NCBI GenBank assembly: GCA_017461725.1
Contig: JAFTXG010000026.1
Span: forward strand, 1 to 64,000
DNA: 64,000 bases
Direction of reading: 5' to 3'
From: Lachnospiraceae bacterium
GTDB lineage: Bacteria; Bacillota; Clostridia; Lachnospirales; Lachnospiraceae
Shown: positions 36,181-44,359 of the stretch, piece after piece
Layout of the letters: the number at the start of each line of letters is the position of its first letter
Position numbering within the stretch: the first letter of the stretch is position 1
Translations under genes and position numbers: made by a program
Notes under the pieces: generated by a model
The model's input: the letters and a program-made list of their open reading frames with translations, nothing else
What the model was told of the DNA's origin: nothing
Databases searched by the model: none

Positions 36181-37317
36181 TTATCCCTCCGCAAATATAG
36201 TTGCCAGCCTGATTGCAATCTCCAGTCCGGGGATCAGCGATGCCTTTTCCACCCATTCCTGTCGGGTGTGGGCACCGTTACCGCGATACACGCCGACACA
36301 GAGGGCGGGAATCCCCAGCGAAAGTGGAATATTGCAGTCGGTGGAGGATGATTTAAAGGTTACCGGTGCGCCTGTCACTTCCTCGATGATCGGTCTGACA
36401 ATTTTTCTGAGTTCATCAATCTTAGCATCATCGATATTGCTGCAGGGCCGGTCTCCCACCTTGTCGATCTTTACCTGAACCTTTTCCGACTTTGCCTGCT
36501 CAAATATGGCTTCAAATTTCTCCTGCATGATCGCCAGACACTCCCGGTCACTGGAACGGTATTCACAGAGCATCTTTGCGTTTTGGGCAATGGTATTCAC
36601 GGAGGTGCCTCCTGAGATGGTTCCCACGTTATAGGTGGTGCGGCATCCCTCCTTTTTCGGAACCTCGATGGCATAGATGGCTGCAACCATTTTGGACAGC
36701 TCCGCGATGGCGTTGGCGTTGCCGAACTTCCCGTAGGAATGACCGCCCTCGGTCAGCACCTCCACCTCATAGCGGTGGGAACCCGCGCAATTGTCGGCAA
36801 CCGCGTTGAGCGAACTGTCCAGGGAGATAAACCGGGCAATCCGTCCCTCGAAATCCTTGAAGAGCTGCCGTGTGCCCTTCAGATTTCCCAGTCCCTCCTC
36901 ACAGGAATTGCAGACAAACATCAATCCATCGGCGGGGACGATTTTCTTTTCCACAAAATATTTTGCGGTCAACATCATCACCGTCAGGCTGGCGGTGTCG
37001 TCACCCACGCCGGGGCAATGGATCCTCTCGCCGTCATCCAGGTAGGGCATGGGCTCTGTGTCCGGGAAAACCGTGTCCGTGTGCGCCACAAAAACCGTCA
37101 GTTTGTCGCTGTTCTCACAGTTGATCGGGAAAATTACGTTCAGCGCCTCATCGATATATACGCCCTCGGCCCCCGCCTTTTCCAGCCAGTTTTTACAGTA
37201 CTCTGCCCGCTTGTGCTCCAGATGCGAGGGAGCGGGGATCAGACACAGGTCCTTCAGCAGCCCGTACATCTCCTCCCTGTTCGCCTCGATATAACTTCTC
37301 AATTCATTCTCCATCAT
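36181..37317 (-). CDS. M20-family metallopeptidase (tripeptidase-like)
   Basis: This zinc peptidase has 378 residues. Metal-ligand motifs are FVAHTDTVFP near 76, GVGDDTASL near 102, NSCEEGLGN near 136 and SLDSS near 160. The lid domain has GGHSYGKFGNANAI, and the last ligand is in GNGAHTRQEWV near 352. This pattern is that of the PepT/M20 di- and tripeptidase group. It has no signal peptide. It is the first gene of the operon-like run with CapA-like, aspartase, MBL/GDPD and DUF362 genes, divergent from a LysR regulator. Confidence 0.88.
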   Translation of the reverse strand: MMENELRSYIEANREEMYGLLKDLCLIPAPSHLEHKRAEYCKNWLEKAGAEGVYIDEALNVIFPINCENSDKLTVFVAHTDTVFPDTEPMPYLDDGERIHCPGVGDDTASLTVMMLTAKYFVEKKIVPADGLMFVCNSCEEGLGNLKGTRQLFKDFEGRIARFISLDSSLNAVADNCAGSHRYEVEVLTEGGHSYGKFGNANAIAELSKMVAAIYAIEVPKKEGCRTTYNVGTISGGTSVNTIAQNAKMLCEYRSSDRECLAIMQEKFEAIFEQAKSEKVQVKIDKVGDRPCSNIDDAKIDELRKIVRPIIEEVTGAPVTFKSSSTDCNIPLSLGIPALCVGVYRGNGAHTRQEWVEKASLIPGLEIAIRLATIFAEG

Positions 37318-37391
37318 TTTGCCGCCTCCATTTTCATTATGTATGTTATATATGCCGCGATGCTGTGCTGCCCAGTATCCTTAATACCTTA

Positions 37392-37420
37392 AAGATAAAC
37401 CACTTTTACACATCTGTAAA
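37392..37420 (-). promoter_or_regulatory. Probable promoter of the M20-CapA-aspA run
   Basis: On the minus strand TTTACA (37415-37420) and TATCTT (37392-37397) are separated by 17 bp. It lies back to back with the LysR promoter, so one bound regulator could serve both. Confidence 0.55.
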
Positions 37421-37438
37421 CAATATCCTGAATTAGTG

Positions 37439-37467
37439 TTGCACAACTTTTAAAGATGGGGTAAAAT
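37439..37467 (+). promoter_or_regulatory. Promoter of the LysR-family gene
   Basis: TTGCAC (37439-37444), a 17-bp spacer and TAAAAT (37462-37467) lie 56 bp before the ATG. Confidence 0.6.
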
Positions 37468-37523
37468 AAACCATATATCCGATCTGAAACTATCGGTTTG
37501 ATTTTAAATGGAGCGTGACTGAT

Positions 37524-38378
37524 ATGGAAATTTTACAGCTTCGCTACTTTTTTGAGAGCGCCAAAAATGAGAGCTTCGCCAAAACCGCTGAGAAATATAT
37601 GGTACCCGCCACCTCAGTCTCCGCCTCGGTCAAGCGTCTGGAGAAGGAGCTGGGCTGCCAGCTGTTCAGCCGTTCCTCCAACCGGATCATGCTAAATGAA
37701 AATGGCAAGCGACTGTTACAATCGCTTGCCGTGATTTTCGATGAACTGGATCAGGCTGTCGACAGTCTGACCTCGATCAGCACCGACACCCGCGAGATCA
37801 GACTGTTGGTCCGCGCCATGCGGGATATCATCACCGATCACATTATTGAATACAAGAGAAGGCATCCTCACATTGCCTTTAAGACCGTGTTCGATTTTGA
37901 GGAAACCGATTTTGAGAACTATGACATAATAATCGACGAAAAGAGCGATCAGTACTCGGATTACGAATCCGTTGATCTGTACACCACACGGCTTCGCCTG
38001 CGAGCAGCTGCAGACAGCCCGCTCTGCGGGAAAAAGCTCACGCTGAAGCAGCTCAGCGATCAGCCGTTTATTTCCATCGGACATCGAAACAGTATGAACC
38101 GGATCCTGATCGATGCCTGCAGACAGGCCGGGTTTACGCCGAACCTCGTCGTTCAGAGCAACGACCTCCTTTGTCTCCGCAAGTGTATCGAGGCCGGCAT
38201 CGGCATCGGACTGAGCCGCGAATATCCACAGCGAAAGCTATCCCCCACCATGAAATTTCTGGATGTGGCAGATTTCGATGTGTCACAGACGATCTGTTAC
38301 TATTACAAAAAACAGTCCACCTACGGAAATGTGGAGCACTTTCTTCATTTCTTAGAATCAAAAGCCCAGAGAAAATAG
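37524..38378 (+). CDS. LysR-family transcriptional regulator
   Basis: The start giving MEILQLRYFFESAK follows GGAG by 10 bp; an in-frame GTG three codons earlier overlaps that site. Of 284 residues, the winged HTH is at about 1-60 (FAKTAEKYMVPATSVSASVKRLEKELGCQLFSR). The effector domain follows, with QPFISIGHRNSMNRIL and the KCIEAGIGIGL loop. It is transcribed away from the M20-CapA-aspA run across a 206-bp gap, the classic LysR arrangement, so it probably controls that run. Its end meets the DUF951 gene tail to tail. Confidence 0.92.
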   Translation: MEILQLRYFFESAKNESFAKTAEKYMVPATSVSASVKRLEKELGCQLFSRSSNRIMLNENGKRLLQSLAVIFDELDQAVDSLTSISTDTREIRLLVRAMRDIITDHIIEYKRRHPHIAFKTVFDFEETDFENYDIIIDEKSDQYSDYESVDLYTTRLRLRAAADSPLCGKKLTLKQLSDQPFISIGHRNSMNRILIDACRQAGFTPNLVVQSNDLLCLRKCIEAGIGIGLSREYPQRKLSPTMKFLDVADFDVSQTICYYYKKQSTYGNVEHFLHFLESKAQRK

Positions 38379-38380
38379 CC

Positions 38381-38563
38381 TCACTCCGGCTTTCTCACAC
38401 CCCTGCAGTTTTTCTCCACCAGCTTTCTGGACACCATCACCAGATGACCGCAGCCCAGACACTTGAGTTTGAAATCCATACCCACACGAATGACCTCCCA
38501 CTCACTGCTTCCACAGGGGTGGGGCTTTTTCAATTTTACAATATCACCAAGCTGGATATCCAT
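38381..38563 (-). CDS. DUF951-family protein
   Basis: This small 60-residue protein matches DUF951: MDIQLGDIVKLKKPHPCG, WEVIRVGMDFKLKC and CLGCGHLVMVSRKLVEK. The CLGC pair and an earlier cysteine suggest metal binding. GGAAGG lies before the ATG. The family is widespread in Firmicutes and its function is not established. Here it lies 73 bp after the zinc-type ABC permease and may share its transcript. Confidence 0.85.
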   Translation of the reverse strand: MDIQLGDIVKLKKPHPCGSSEWEVIRVGMDFKLKCLGCGHLVMVSRKLVEKNCRGVRKPE

Positions 38564-38636
38564 TATCTACACCTTCCTGCACCGTTTTCGCGGTGCTCCT
38601 CCCTTTATTTCCCATCTATTTTCATCCACTGCCGAA

Positions 38637-39455
38637 TCACCGCTCCCGCAATGCTCCGATCACATAAAACACCAAGAATACCGCCAGATTGACCACCACC
38701 ACGCTGGCTCCCGCGGGCGTACCCCAGGCGTAGGACATCATCATTCCGGCAAAGAAGCACACCACGGAGATCACTCCGGCACTGAGAATCACGCTGATGA
38801 ACCGCTTGCAGACCCGCATGGCGGTCAGCGCCGGGAAGATGATCAGGCTGGAGATCAGGAGCGATCCCATCAGCCTCATGCCCAGCACAATGGTCACCGC
38901 GGTCAGCGCCGCCAACAATCCGTTGTACAGGCCGACTCTCGTGCCGGTGGCTCTGGCAAAGGTCTCATCGAAGGTCACTGCAAACATCCTCGTGTAACAC
39001 CACACGAACAAAAACAATACCACTGCCGCCAGACCGACGCACAGCCACACATCCCCGTCACTCATGGCCAAAATGCTGCCGAACATATAATTGTAGACAT
39101 CCGTATTGACACCGGAAGTCATGGAGATCATCATCACACCGATGGCAAGGGAGCCCGCCGAGATCAATCCGATGGCCGCATCGCCCTTGATCTTGCTGTT
39201 TCCGCTGATCCGCAGCAGGAAAAATGCCGCAGCCACCACCACCGGGATCGCCACCGCCAGGGGTGCCGCGTTCATCACCGTCGCCAGCGCCAGAGCACCG
39301 AATCCCACATGGGAGAGGCCGTCGCCGATCATGGAGTAGCGCTTCAACACCAGACTGACGCCCAAAAGCGCCGCACACAGAGAGATCAGTCCTCCGGCTG
39401 TAATGGCCCGGAGCATAAACCGGTAGGAGAACATTTCCTGTATTAATTCTATCAT
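38637..39455 (-). CDS. znuB: Metal (zinc-type) ABC transporter permease
   Basis: This is an ABC-3 family permease of 272 residues with about eight or nine membrane segments. Family landmarks are LKRYSMIGDGLSHVGFGALAL near 38-58, GDAAIGLISAGSLAIGV and RLMGSLLISSLIIFPALTA. It starts inside the end of the ATPase gene (4-bp overlap), showing translational coupling. With the ATPase and the His-rich lipoprotein it forms a zinc or manganese importer; zinc is preferred from the binding protein. Confidence 0.92.
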   Translation of the reverse strand: MIELIQEMFSYRFMLRAITAGGLISLCAALLGVSLVLKRYSMIGDGLSHVGFGALALATVMNAAPLAVAIPVVVAAAFFLLRISGNSKIKGDAAIGLISAGSLAIGVMMISMTSGVNTDVYNYMFGSILAMSDGDVWLCVGLAAVVLFLFVWCYTRMFAVTFDETFARATGTRVGLYNGLLAALTAVTIVLGMRLMGSLLISSLIIFPALTAMRVCKRFISVILSAGVISVVCFFAGMMMSYAWGTPAGASVVVVNLAVFLVFYVIGALRER

Positions 39456-40309
39456 AACTGCTCCTCCCTGACCACACTATTCTGCGTCTTTTTCTCTGTC
39501 ATTTCTGCTGCCTGCATTTTTCGCCCGGCAGCGCTTTCACTTCCATCGGCAATCATTCCCACTGTGTTTTTCTGCAGAGCGCTTTCCTCAGCACTTCTGC
39601 CTGCCGTTTCTTCCGTTGCCTTCACCCCGTTGAAAGCTCCGCTCTTGCGGTACTCCGCCGCCGTTCCGAAAAACAGCGGGCGGTTGTGCAGATGCAGGAT
39701 ATGGCTGGCCTGACGCACCGCGCCATGGATATCGTGAGATACCATGATCACGGTGATTCCGTCCTCCCGGTTCAGTTTTTTGATCAGCTGATACATCTCC
39801 TCCACCGCCGTCGGATCCAGGCCGGTCACCGGCTCGTCCAACAGCAACACCTTCTCCGCTGCGCAGAGTGCTCTCGCCAGCAAGATCCGCTGCTTCTGAC
39901 CGCCGGACAGATCGCGATAACAACTATTTGCCAGATGCTCCGCCGACAGTCGCTTTAGGTTTGCCCAGGCTCTCTCCTTCTCCGCCTTGCCGTAAAAGGG
40001 CTTTATTCCCAGGCGATTCAGACAGCCGGACAATACCACCTCAAAGGCGCTGGCCGGAAAGTCCGCCTGTGCCGGAGTCTGCTGGGGAAGATAACCGATA
40101 TCCTTCTGGGTCAGACCGTCACCGAAGGTGATTTTTCCCGCAGCGGGCTTCTTCAGCCCCAGCAGGGCCTTGATCAATGTACTTTTTCCGGAGCCGTTCT
40201 CTCCCACCACGCAAAGGTAATCACCCTTGTTGATTGCAAAGGAAAGATCGGACACCACGGGAACGCCCTCGTAGGCCAGCTCCACTTTCTCACATGTTAA
40301 ATATGCCAT
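39452..40309 (-). CDS. znuC: Metal (zinc-type) ABC transporter ATP-binding protein
   Basis: The start giving MAYLTCEKVELAYEG follows GGAGATAG; a longer frame is rejected. Of 285 residues, Walker A is GENGSGKST near 37, the signature is LSGGQKQR near 136 and Walker B is VLLLDEP near 155, with the H-loop in VSHD. After about residue 220 there is an Ala/Glu/Ser-rich tail of roughly 65 residues that is not part of the ABC domain and looks disordered. It overlaps znuB by 4 bp. Confidence 0.93.
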   Translation of the reverse strand: MAYLTCEKVELAYEGVPVVSDLSFAINKGDYLCVVGENGSGKSTLIKALLGLKKPAAGKITFGDGLTQKDIGYLPQQTPAQADFPASAFEVVLSGCLNRLGIKPFYGKAEKERAWANLKRLSAEHLANSCYRDLSGGQKQRILLARALCAAEKVLLLDEPVTGLDPTAVEEMYQLIKKLNREDGITVIMVSHDIHGAVRQASHILHLHNRPLFFGTAAEYRKSGAFNGVKATEETAGRSAEESALQKNTVGMIADGSESAAGRKMQAAEMTEKKTQNSVVREEQL

Positions 40310-40443
40310 CTCTATCTCCATTCTGCCGAACTGCCGACAGTCATTTACTCTGCTCACTTGCCCATCTTCCGGTGTCAGAACCTCTTGTCACCGCTCACAT
40401 CAACGGTTCACGCTATCGTCACGCCTACCTCTCGTGCCACAGA

Positions 40444-41523
40444 TTACCGGCACAGCGCCGCTCGCAGGACGGCCGCATTCTCCCACATCAGATCCAGATA
40501 GGTCACCCCGGCCTCAAACTCCGCCTTGGTCACATTGTGGCAGGAGTGCAGAAGCATCGGTACCGCCCCAGCCTCCTCGCTGATCCGCTGTGCCATCAGA
40601 TGGCTGGAGAATTCCCCGTGGAATACCACCGGGATCTGCTCCTCCTTCACCTTGTCAATCAGGAAAGCCACTGTCTTCGCGCTGGGCTCCGTCTCCTCGG
40701 CGCAGCCGGGGAAAGCCGCAAAATAATCCAGATCCATGAACTCCGCCAGGTAGCGGTAGGGGAATCGGTCCCCCACAACGATTGTTGTCCTCGCTGCATT
40801 CTCCCGAACGGACAGCAGCTCCCTCGCCAGAGACTCCAGCTCAGCTACATACGCCGCCTCGTTGTCGCGGTATCCCTGCGCGTTTTCAGGGTCATTCTCC
40901 ACAAACTTATCTGCAATCTGCTCCACGATCAGCTTTGCGTTGGCCGGGGAGGTCCAGACGTGCTCGTCGTACTCCGCATGGTCGTCTTCATGTTCTTCCT
41001 CTCCGTGGTCATGACTGTGACCGCCCCAGATCCCGCCGGTGTCCATGCCCTCGACGGTCACCTCCGTGAGCGCATCCACAATCCCCATCATGGAGATAAT
41101 GGTGGTCTTTGAGGTGTCGATGGACTCCAGAATATCGTCCACCCAGGTGTCGGACTCGCCGCCCACATAGATGAACACATCGCACTGCTCGATGGCGATA
41201 ATATCCCTCGGTGAGGGCTCGTAGGAATGAAGCTCCTCGCCCGGCGACAGCAGCATATTCACCTCAGCATGCTCACCGCCCACCTGCCGCGCAAAGTCGT
41301 AGGCAGGGAAAATGGTGGTCACCACCTGCAATTTATTCCCCAAACTCAGTTTATCGTCATCCGGCTGAAGATCGCCGTTCTGCCCGCTGTCACCCGGACC
41401 GTTCTTGCCGCCTGCCAGGCACCCACCCAGCGACAGACACAGCACCAGTATCAGGCCGATCACAGATATCATGCCACCGGCAAAGCCCCGCCGAAATCCC
41501 TGTTTTCTTTCATTTCGATTCAT
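40444..41523 (-). CDS. znuA: Zinc-type ABC transporter substrate-binding lipoprotein
   Basis: This is a cluster A-I metal-binding protein of 359 residues. The signal peptide ends in a lipobox, SLGGC. VVTTIFPAYDFARQVGG, the first His ligand in SPGEELHSYEPSPRD, and a His/Glu/Asp-rich loop (GGHSHDHGEEEHEDDH) near 170-185 before DEHVWTSPANA are typical of zinc rather than manganese binders. Later ligand regions are VVFHGEFSS and LLHSCHN. GGGAG precedes the ATG. It lies between the Fur-family gene and znuC. Confidence 0.93.
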   Translation of the reverse strand: MNRNERKQGFRRGFAGGMISVIGLILVLCLSLGGCLAGGKNGPGDSGQNGDLQPDDDKLSLGNKLQVVTTIFPAYDFARQVGGEHAEVNMLLSPGEELHSYEPSPRDIIAIEQCDVFIYVGGESDTWVDDILESIDTSKTTIISMMGIVDALTEVTVEGMDTGGIWGGHSHDHGEEEHEDDHAEYDEHVWTSPANAKLIVEQIADKFVENDPENAQGYRDNEAAYVAELESLARELLSVRENAARTTIVVGDRFPYRYLAEFMDLDYFAAFPGCAEETEPSAKTVAFLIDKVKEEQIPVVFHGEFSSHLMAQRISEEAGAVPMLLHSCHNVTKAEFEAGVTYLDLMWENAAVLRAALCR

Positions 41524-41606
41524 ATACTCTCCCGCAACACATCGCTGATTTTTTCTTATCTATATCAGCTTCCACTACTCTATGTGCCTCTCCTGACCGT
41601 CATCAA

Positions 41607-42035
41607 CTACCGCGCCGCCTGCGGCACACTGCACTTATCGCACTTCCCGTAAAACACGGTCTTTCTCGGGTCAATGCTGATCCGGTGTTCCTCCGCAAAA
41701 TGCGCATACAGATGACTCAGGTCGGGGCAGGAAAAATGTACAATATCCCCGCAGGACTGACATTTCATGGTCAGATTATCTTGCGTCTCATCGGCTGCCT
41801 CGTCCACCGCGCAAAAGCAGGCGCTCTTCATCCCGTCGATATGATACTTCTCCACTTTATTTTCTGCCACCAGTCGCTCCAGGTGACGGTACACGGTGGT
41901 CAGTCCCACCGATTCTCCAGTCCGGTGGAAATGCTCCGCCAGTTCTCCGGCAGTCACATAATCTCCCCTGTGGTCGTTCAGATAATCAATGATCTGCTGT
42001 TTTTGTCTGGTCTGATACTCTGCTGTTCTTCCCAT
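41607..42035 (-). CDS. Fur-family metalloregulator (probably Zur)
   Basis: The start giving MGRTAEYQTRQKQQ is chosen; the longer frame runs back towards the operator region. The ribosome-binding site is weak (GAGTGAG). Of 142 residues, the winged HTH is about 10-75 (YVTAGELAEHF, VGLTTVYRHLERLV). The metal and dimer part has CQSCGDIVHFSCPDL and a C-terminal CDKC zinc site. It is the first gene before the zinc-type transporter, so it is most likely a zinc uptake regulator. Two Fur-like palindromes lie 80-120 bp upstream. Confidence 0.88.
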   Translation of the reverse strand: MGRTAEYQTRQKQQIIDYLNDHRGDYVTAGELAEHFHRTGESVGLTTVYRHLERLVAENKVEKYHIDGMKSACFCAVDEAADETQDNLTMKCQSCGDIVHFSCPDLSHLYAHFAEEHRISIDPRKTVFYGKCDKCSVPQAAR

Positions 42036-42113
42036 ATGCTCACTCAATCCCGTTAAAGTTTCTGTTTTGATTCTTGACGTTGTCTGCAGCGTCAATTCGA
42101 TTTTGATGTAAAT

Positions 42114-42128
42114 TGAAAATCATTTTCA
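42114..42128. promoter_or_regulatory. Fur/Zur-box candidate, perfect 7-1-7 palindrome
   Basis: TGAAAATCATTTTCA is a perfect 7-1-7 inverted repeat of the Fur-superfamily pattern. It is 79 bp upstream of the Fur-family start and near the expected promoter of the regulator-znuABC run. Confidence 0.75.
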
Positions 42129-42136
42129 TTTTTAAT

Positions 42137-42153
42137 TTGAAAACGTTTTTCAA
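42137..42153. promoter_or_regulatory. Second Fur/Zur-box candidate
   Basis: TTGAAAACGTTTTTCAA is an imperfect palindrome 8 bp from the first box. It also partly resembles a CcpA (cre) site, though the last bases do not fit. Paired boxes suggest binding by two dimers. Confidence 0.55.
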
Positions 42154-42256
42154 TTTAACACGAACGCTGCATTCTGTCAAGGTGTTTTTTTCTCCACACA
42201 AAAAGAGAGTCAAATTTCTCCGACTCTCTCGTTTTCATTGCTGCTTCCTCCTCCAT

Positions 42257-43135
42257 TCACCTTACTGAATACTCGATCAGCACCGGCAAATGATCCGACG
42301 GAATCATACCGTTCTCCGGAACTGCGATCACGCGATAATCCAACACCTCTGATATATGAGAACTCACAAAAACATAATCAATAACCCCCATACTTGAACC
42401 CATATATGTGGCCATGTCCTTCTTCTCCAACGCAATCTCGAAGGAATCCGTAAGGACCTCGGTCACCGTTTTGTATACACCGCGGCCCCGTCTACAGTTA
42501 AAATCCCCTGTGAGGATGAGCGGTGTTTCACTAAACCGTTCCAGGTGGTTCAAAAGCACCGCCAGCTGCTTTTCCCTCGCCACAGAACTGCCATTATCCA
42601 GATGGGTGTTTACCACGACCAGTTCGCTTCCGGTCTCTCTGTCTGTCAGAACTGCGTAAGTAAAAATACGAATATAAGAGGATTCCTCATACTTGGAAAC
42701 CTCATTCGGGGTGTCGGACAACCACTTCGTATCCGTCTCAACCAGCTCAAACCGCTCTTTTCGGTAAAGAATCGCACAGTGCTCGCCTTTTTCACCGCCT
42801 TCACGGCCCGTCCCGACAAAACCGTATAGTTCCCCCAGATTCTCTTTCAGGTAATCCATCCATTCCGGCGTTGCCTCCTGCACCCCTACGGTGTCCGGCA
42901 GGTATCTCAGTATCGTCTGGAGCACACTCATCCTTCTCTGCTCCGTCTGCTTCCCCGCATACACATTAAAGCTCATCGCCGTGAGGGTATCCGGCTCCGG
43001 CGACGTCGGTTCGGTCTGTATCGCTTCCGTCTGCGTCTCCTCAGAATGCGCAGTCCGCTGTCCGCAGGCAGAAACACTCACCAAAACAAGCGCTGATACT
43101 ACTAACCTTGATATGTTTCTTATGAGTCGGTTCAT
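42257..43135 (-). CDS. Endonuclease/exonuclease/phosphatase-fold lipoprotein
   Basis: This is a secreted, lipid-anchored phosphoesterase-fold protein of 292 residues. The signal peptide ends in lipobox SVSAC (Cys near 24), followed by a Thr/Glu-rich linker. EEP-fold motifs are SFNVYAGKQ near 55, GVQEATPEWMDY near 90, NTHLDNGS near 175, LTGDFNCRRG near 205 and SDHLPVLIEY at the C-terminus. The target may be a phosphodiester or sphingomyelin-like lipid; it is not known. It lies 108 bp after the SGNH gene and may be the last gene of the carbohydrate locus. Confidence 0.85.
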   Translation of the reverse strand: MNRLIRNISRLVVSALVLVSVSACGQRTAHSEETQTEAIQTEPTSPEPDTLTAMSFNVYAGKQTEQRRMSVLQTILRYLPDTVGVQEATPEWMDYLKENLGELYGFVGTGREGGEKGEHCAILYRKERFELVETDTKWLSDTPNEVSKYEESSYIRIFTYAVLTDRETGSELVVVNTHLDNGSSVAREKQLAVLLNHLERFSETPLILTGDFNCRRGRGVYKTVTEVLTDSFEIALEKKDMATYMGSSMGVIDYVFVSSHISEVLDYRVIAVPENGMIPSDHLPVLIEYSVR

Positions 43136-43243
43136 ATTTTATTTCTTCTGAAGCTCTTAATCCAGTGAACCTTTGACCTTTCGGGACACAAGTTGATTAT
43201 TTCTGTTTTCATCAGTACGCCTCTTTTCTGTCAATTAAATTTC

Positions 43244-44338
43244 TTAAAATGATTCACCTGCCTTTTCCAACACATGGCGAATCACTGTTCCAATACAATC
43301 CCCCATCCGCAGGAACCCGGCATCGTTGGGATGAACACCATCAAGCGTATACTCATATTGGTTCTCTCCACCAAAGAAACTCATTCCGTCAATGAAATAT
43401 ACATATTTGTCACCATTTTTCCTCGCCGCCAAATATGAATACATTACCACATCGCGACGCTGCAATATTTCCTCTTGATTACGAATCGAAGTCCAATAAT
43501 TAGGACGACTAATCATAATATACGGCAACTCAGGATTCTTTTCCCGGATAGTCTCATACATGGCATAATGAGTCTGTTCCAAATGCTCAACTGTCGGTGC
43601 ATTGTAATCGTAATCACATACAAACACGCTCATTGGCAAAGTCGCCATCCAATCCACCAACACCTTTTCTCCCTTTGCGTTTCCCGAAAATCCCAGATTT
43701 CTCACATCCACATTCAGTTTGCGTGAAATCACCGCAGGATAGATATTTCCCGGTCGACTGGCTGCCGTGCCATGGACGATGGATGAACCATAAATGACTA
43801 CAGGCTTGATATCACGGTAAGGCCTGGCCGCATCCAGTCTAGCTCCAGGCTTCAGTCCGATTTCCATAGATTCTACACAGGCATGGACAGGCATATTTAT
43901 CGTGTATGAACGAAATGTATCGCTGTCCAGATAAATAATCTGCTCATAGCAATCCACCATATCGTAAGGCATGCGGAATTCTTTTACATAACGGCTGCCG
44001 TATTCACCATCAATATACAGATCAAAACCTGAGGTCGACACCAATGTCAGGTGAGAAGATCTGCCCACCGCGCGATATGTAGCTCGAACCGCAATATAGG
44101 GTGAATCAGTTGAAAACCGTACCCGTCCGCCAGTACATTCACGATTCAATCGGTCTACTCCTCCGCTAGTGGCCGCTGCAACATCCAACGGAATCCGATA
44201 AAAAAACGGTTCACTCTCTGGCTCATAAAGGCCATGCAGCGATATAGGCGACTTTCGGACATCATGCCACTCCACCGCCACATCATCAATAGTCGTATTG
44301 ACTATCATGTTCTGATCAACATTAATGTAATTATCCAT
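43244..44338 (-). CDS. SGNH hydrolase with N-terminal GxDLY-type domain
   Basis: This is a predicted carbohydrate esterase of 364 residues. The N-terminal beta-sandwich (about 60-175) has SGFDLYIDGEY, the mark of the GxDLY domain (PF14607). The SGNH part begins VVIYGSSIVHGTAASRPG, with the nucleophile Ser near 188, then LGFSGNAKG, YDYNAPTVEHL and the Asp/His pair in LDGVHPNDAGF near 340. It has no signal peptide. GAGGAG precedes the ATG. It lies 21 bp after the FAD oxidoreductase, so the two are surely co-transcribed. Confidence 0.88.
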   Translation of the reverse strand: MDNYINVDQNMIVNTTIDDVAVEWHDVRKSPISLHGLYEPESEPFFYRIPLDVAAATSGGVDRLNRECTGGRVRFSTDSPYIAVRATYRAVGRSSHLTLVSTSGFDLYIDGEYGSRYVKEFRMPYDMVDCYEQIIYLDSDTFRSYTINMPVHACVESMEIGLKPGARLDAARPYRDIKPVVIYGSSIVHGTAASRPGNIYPAVISRKLNVDVRNLGFSGNAKGEKVLVDWMATLPMSVFVCDYDYNAPTVEHLEQTHYAMYETIREKNPELPYIMISRPNYWTSIRNQEEILQRRDVVMYSYLAARKNGDKYVYFIDGMSFFGGENQYEYTLDGVHPNDAGFLRMGDCIGTVIRHVLEKAGESF

Positions 44339-44359
44339 CTTTTGCTCCTCCTCTGCAAA

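Noticed and set aside
38463-39446. 327-codon plus-strand frame opposite znuB
   Set aside because: His/Gln/Arg-rich antisense shadow of an ABC permease; no start signal.
42137-42153. CcpA (cre) site
   Set aside because: It resembles the cre pattern, but the final CA is displaced by one base; the Fur-type palindrome and gene context explain it better.
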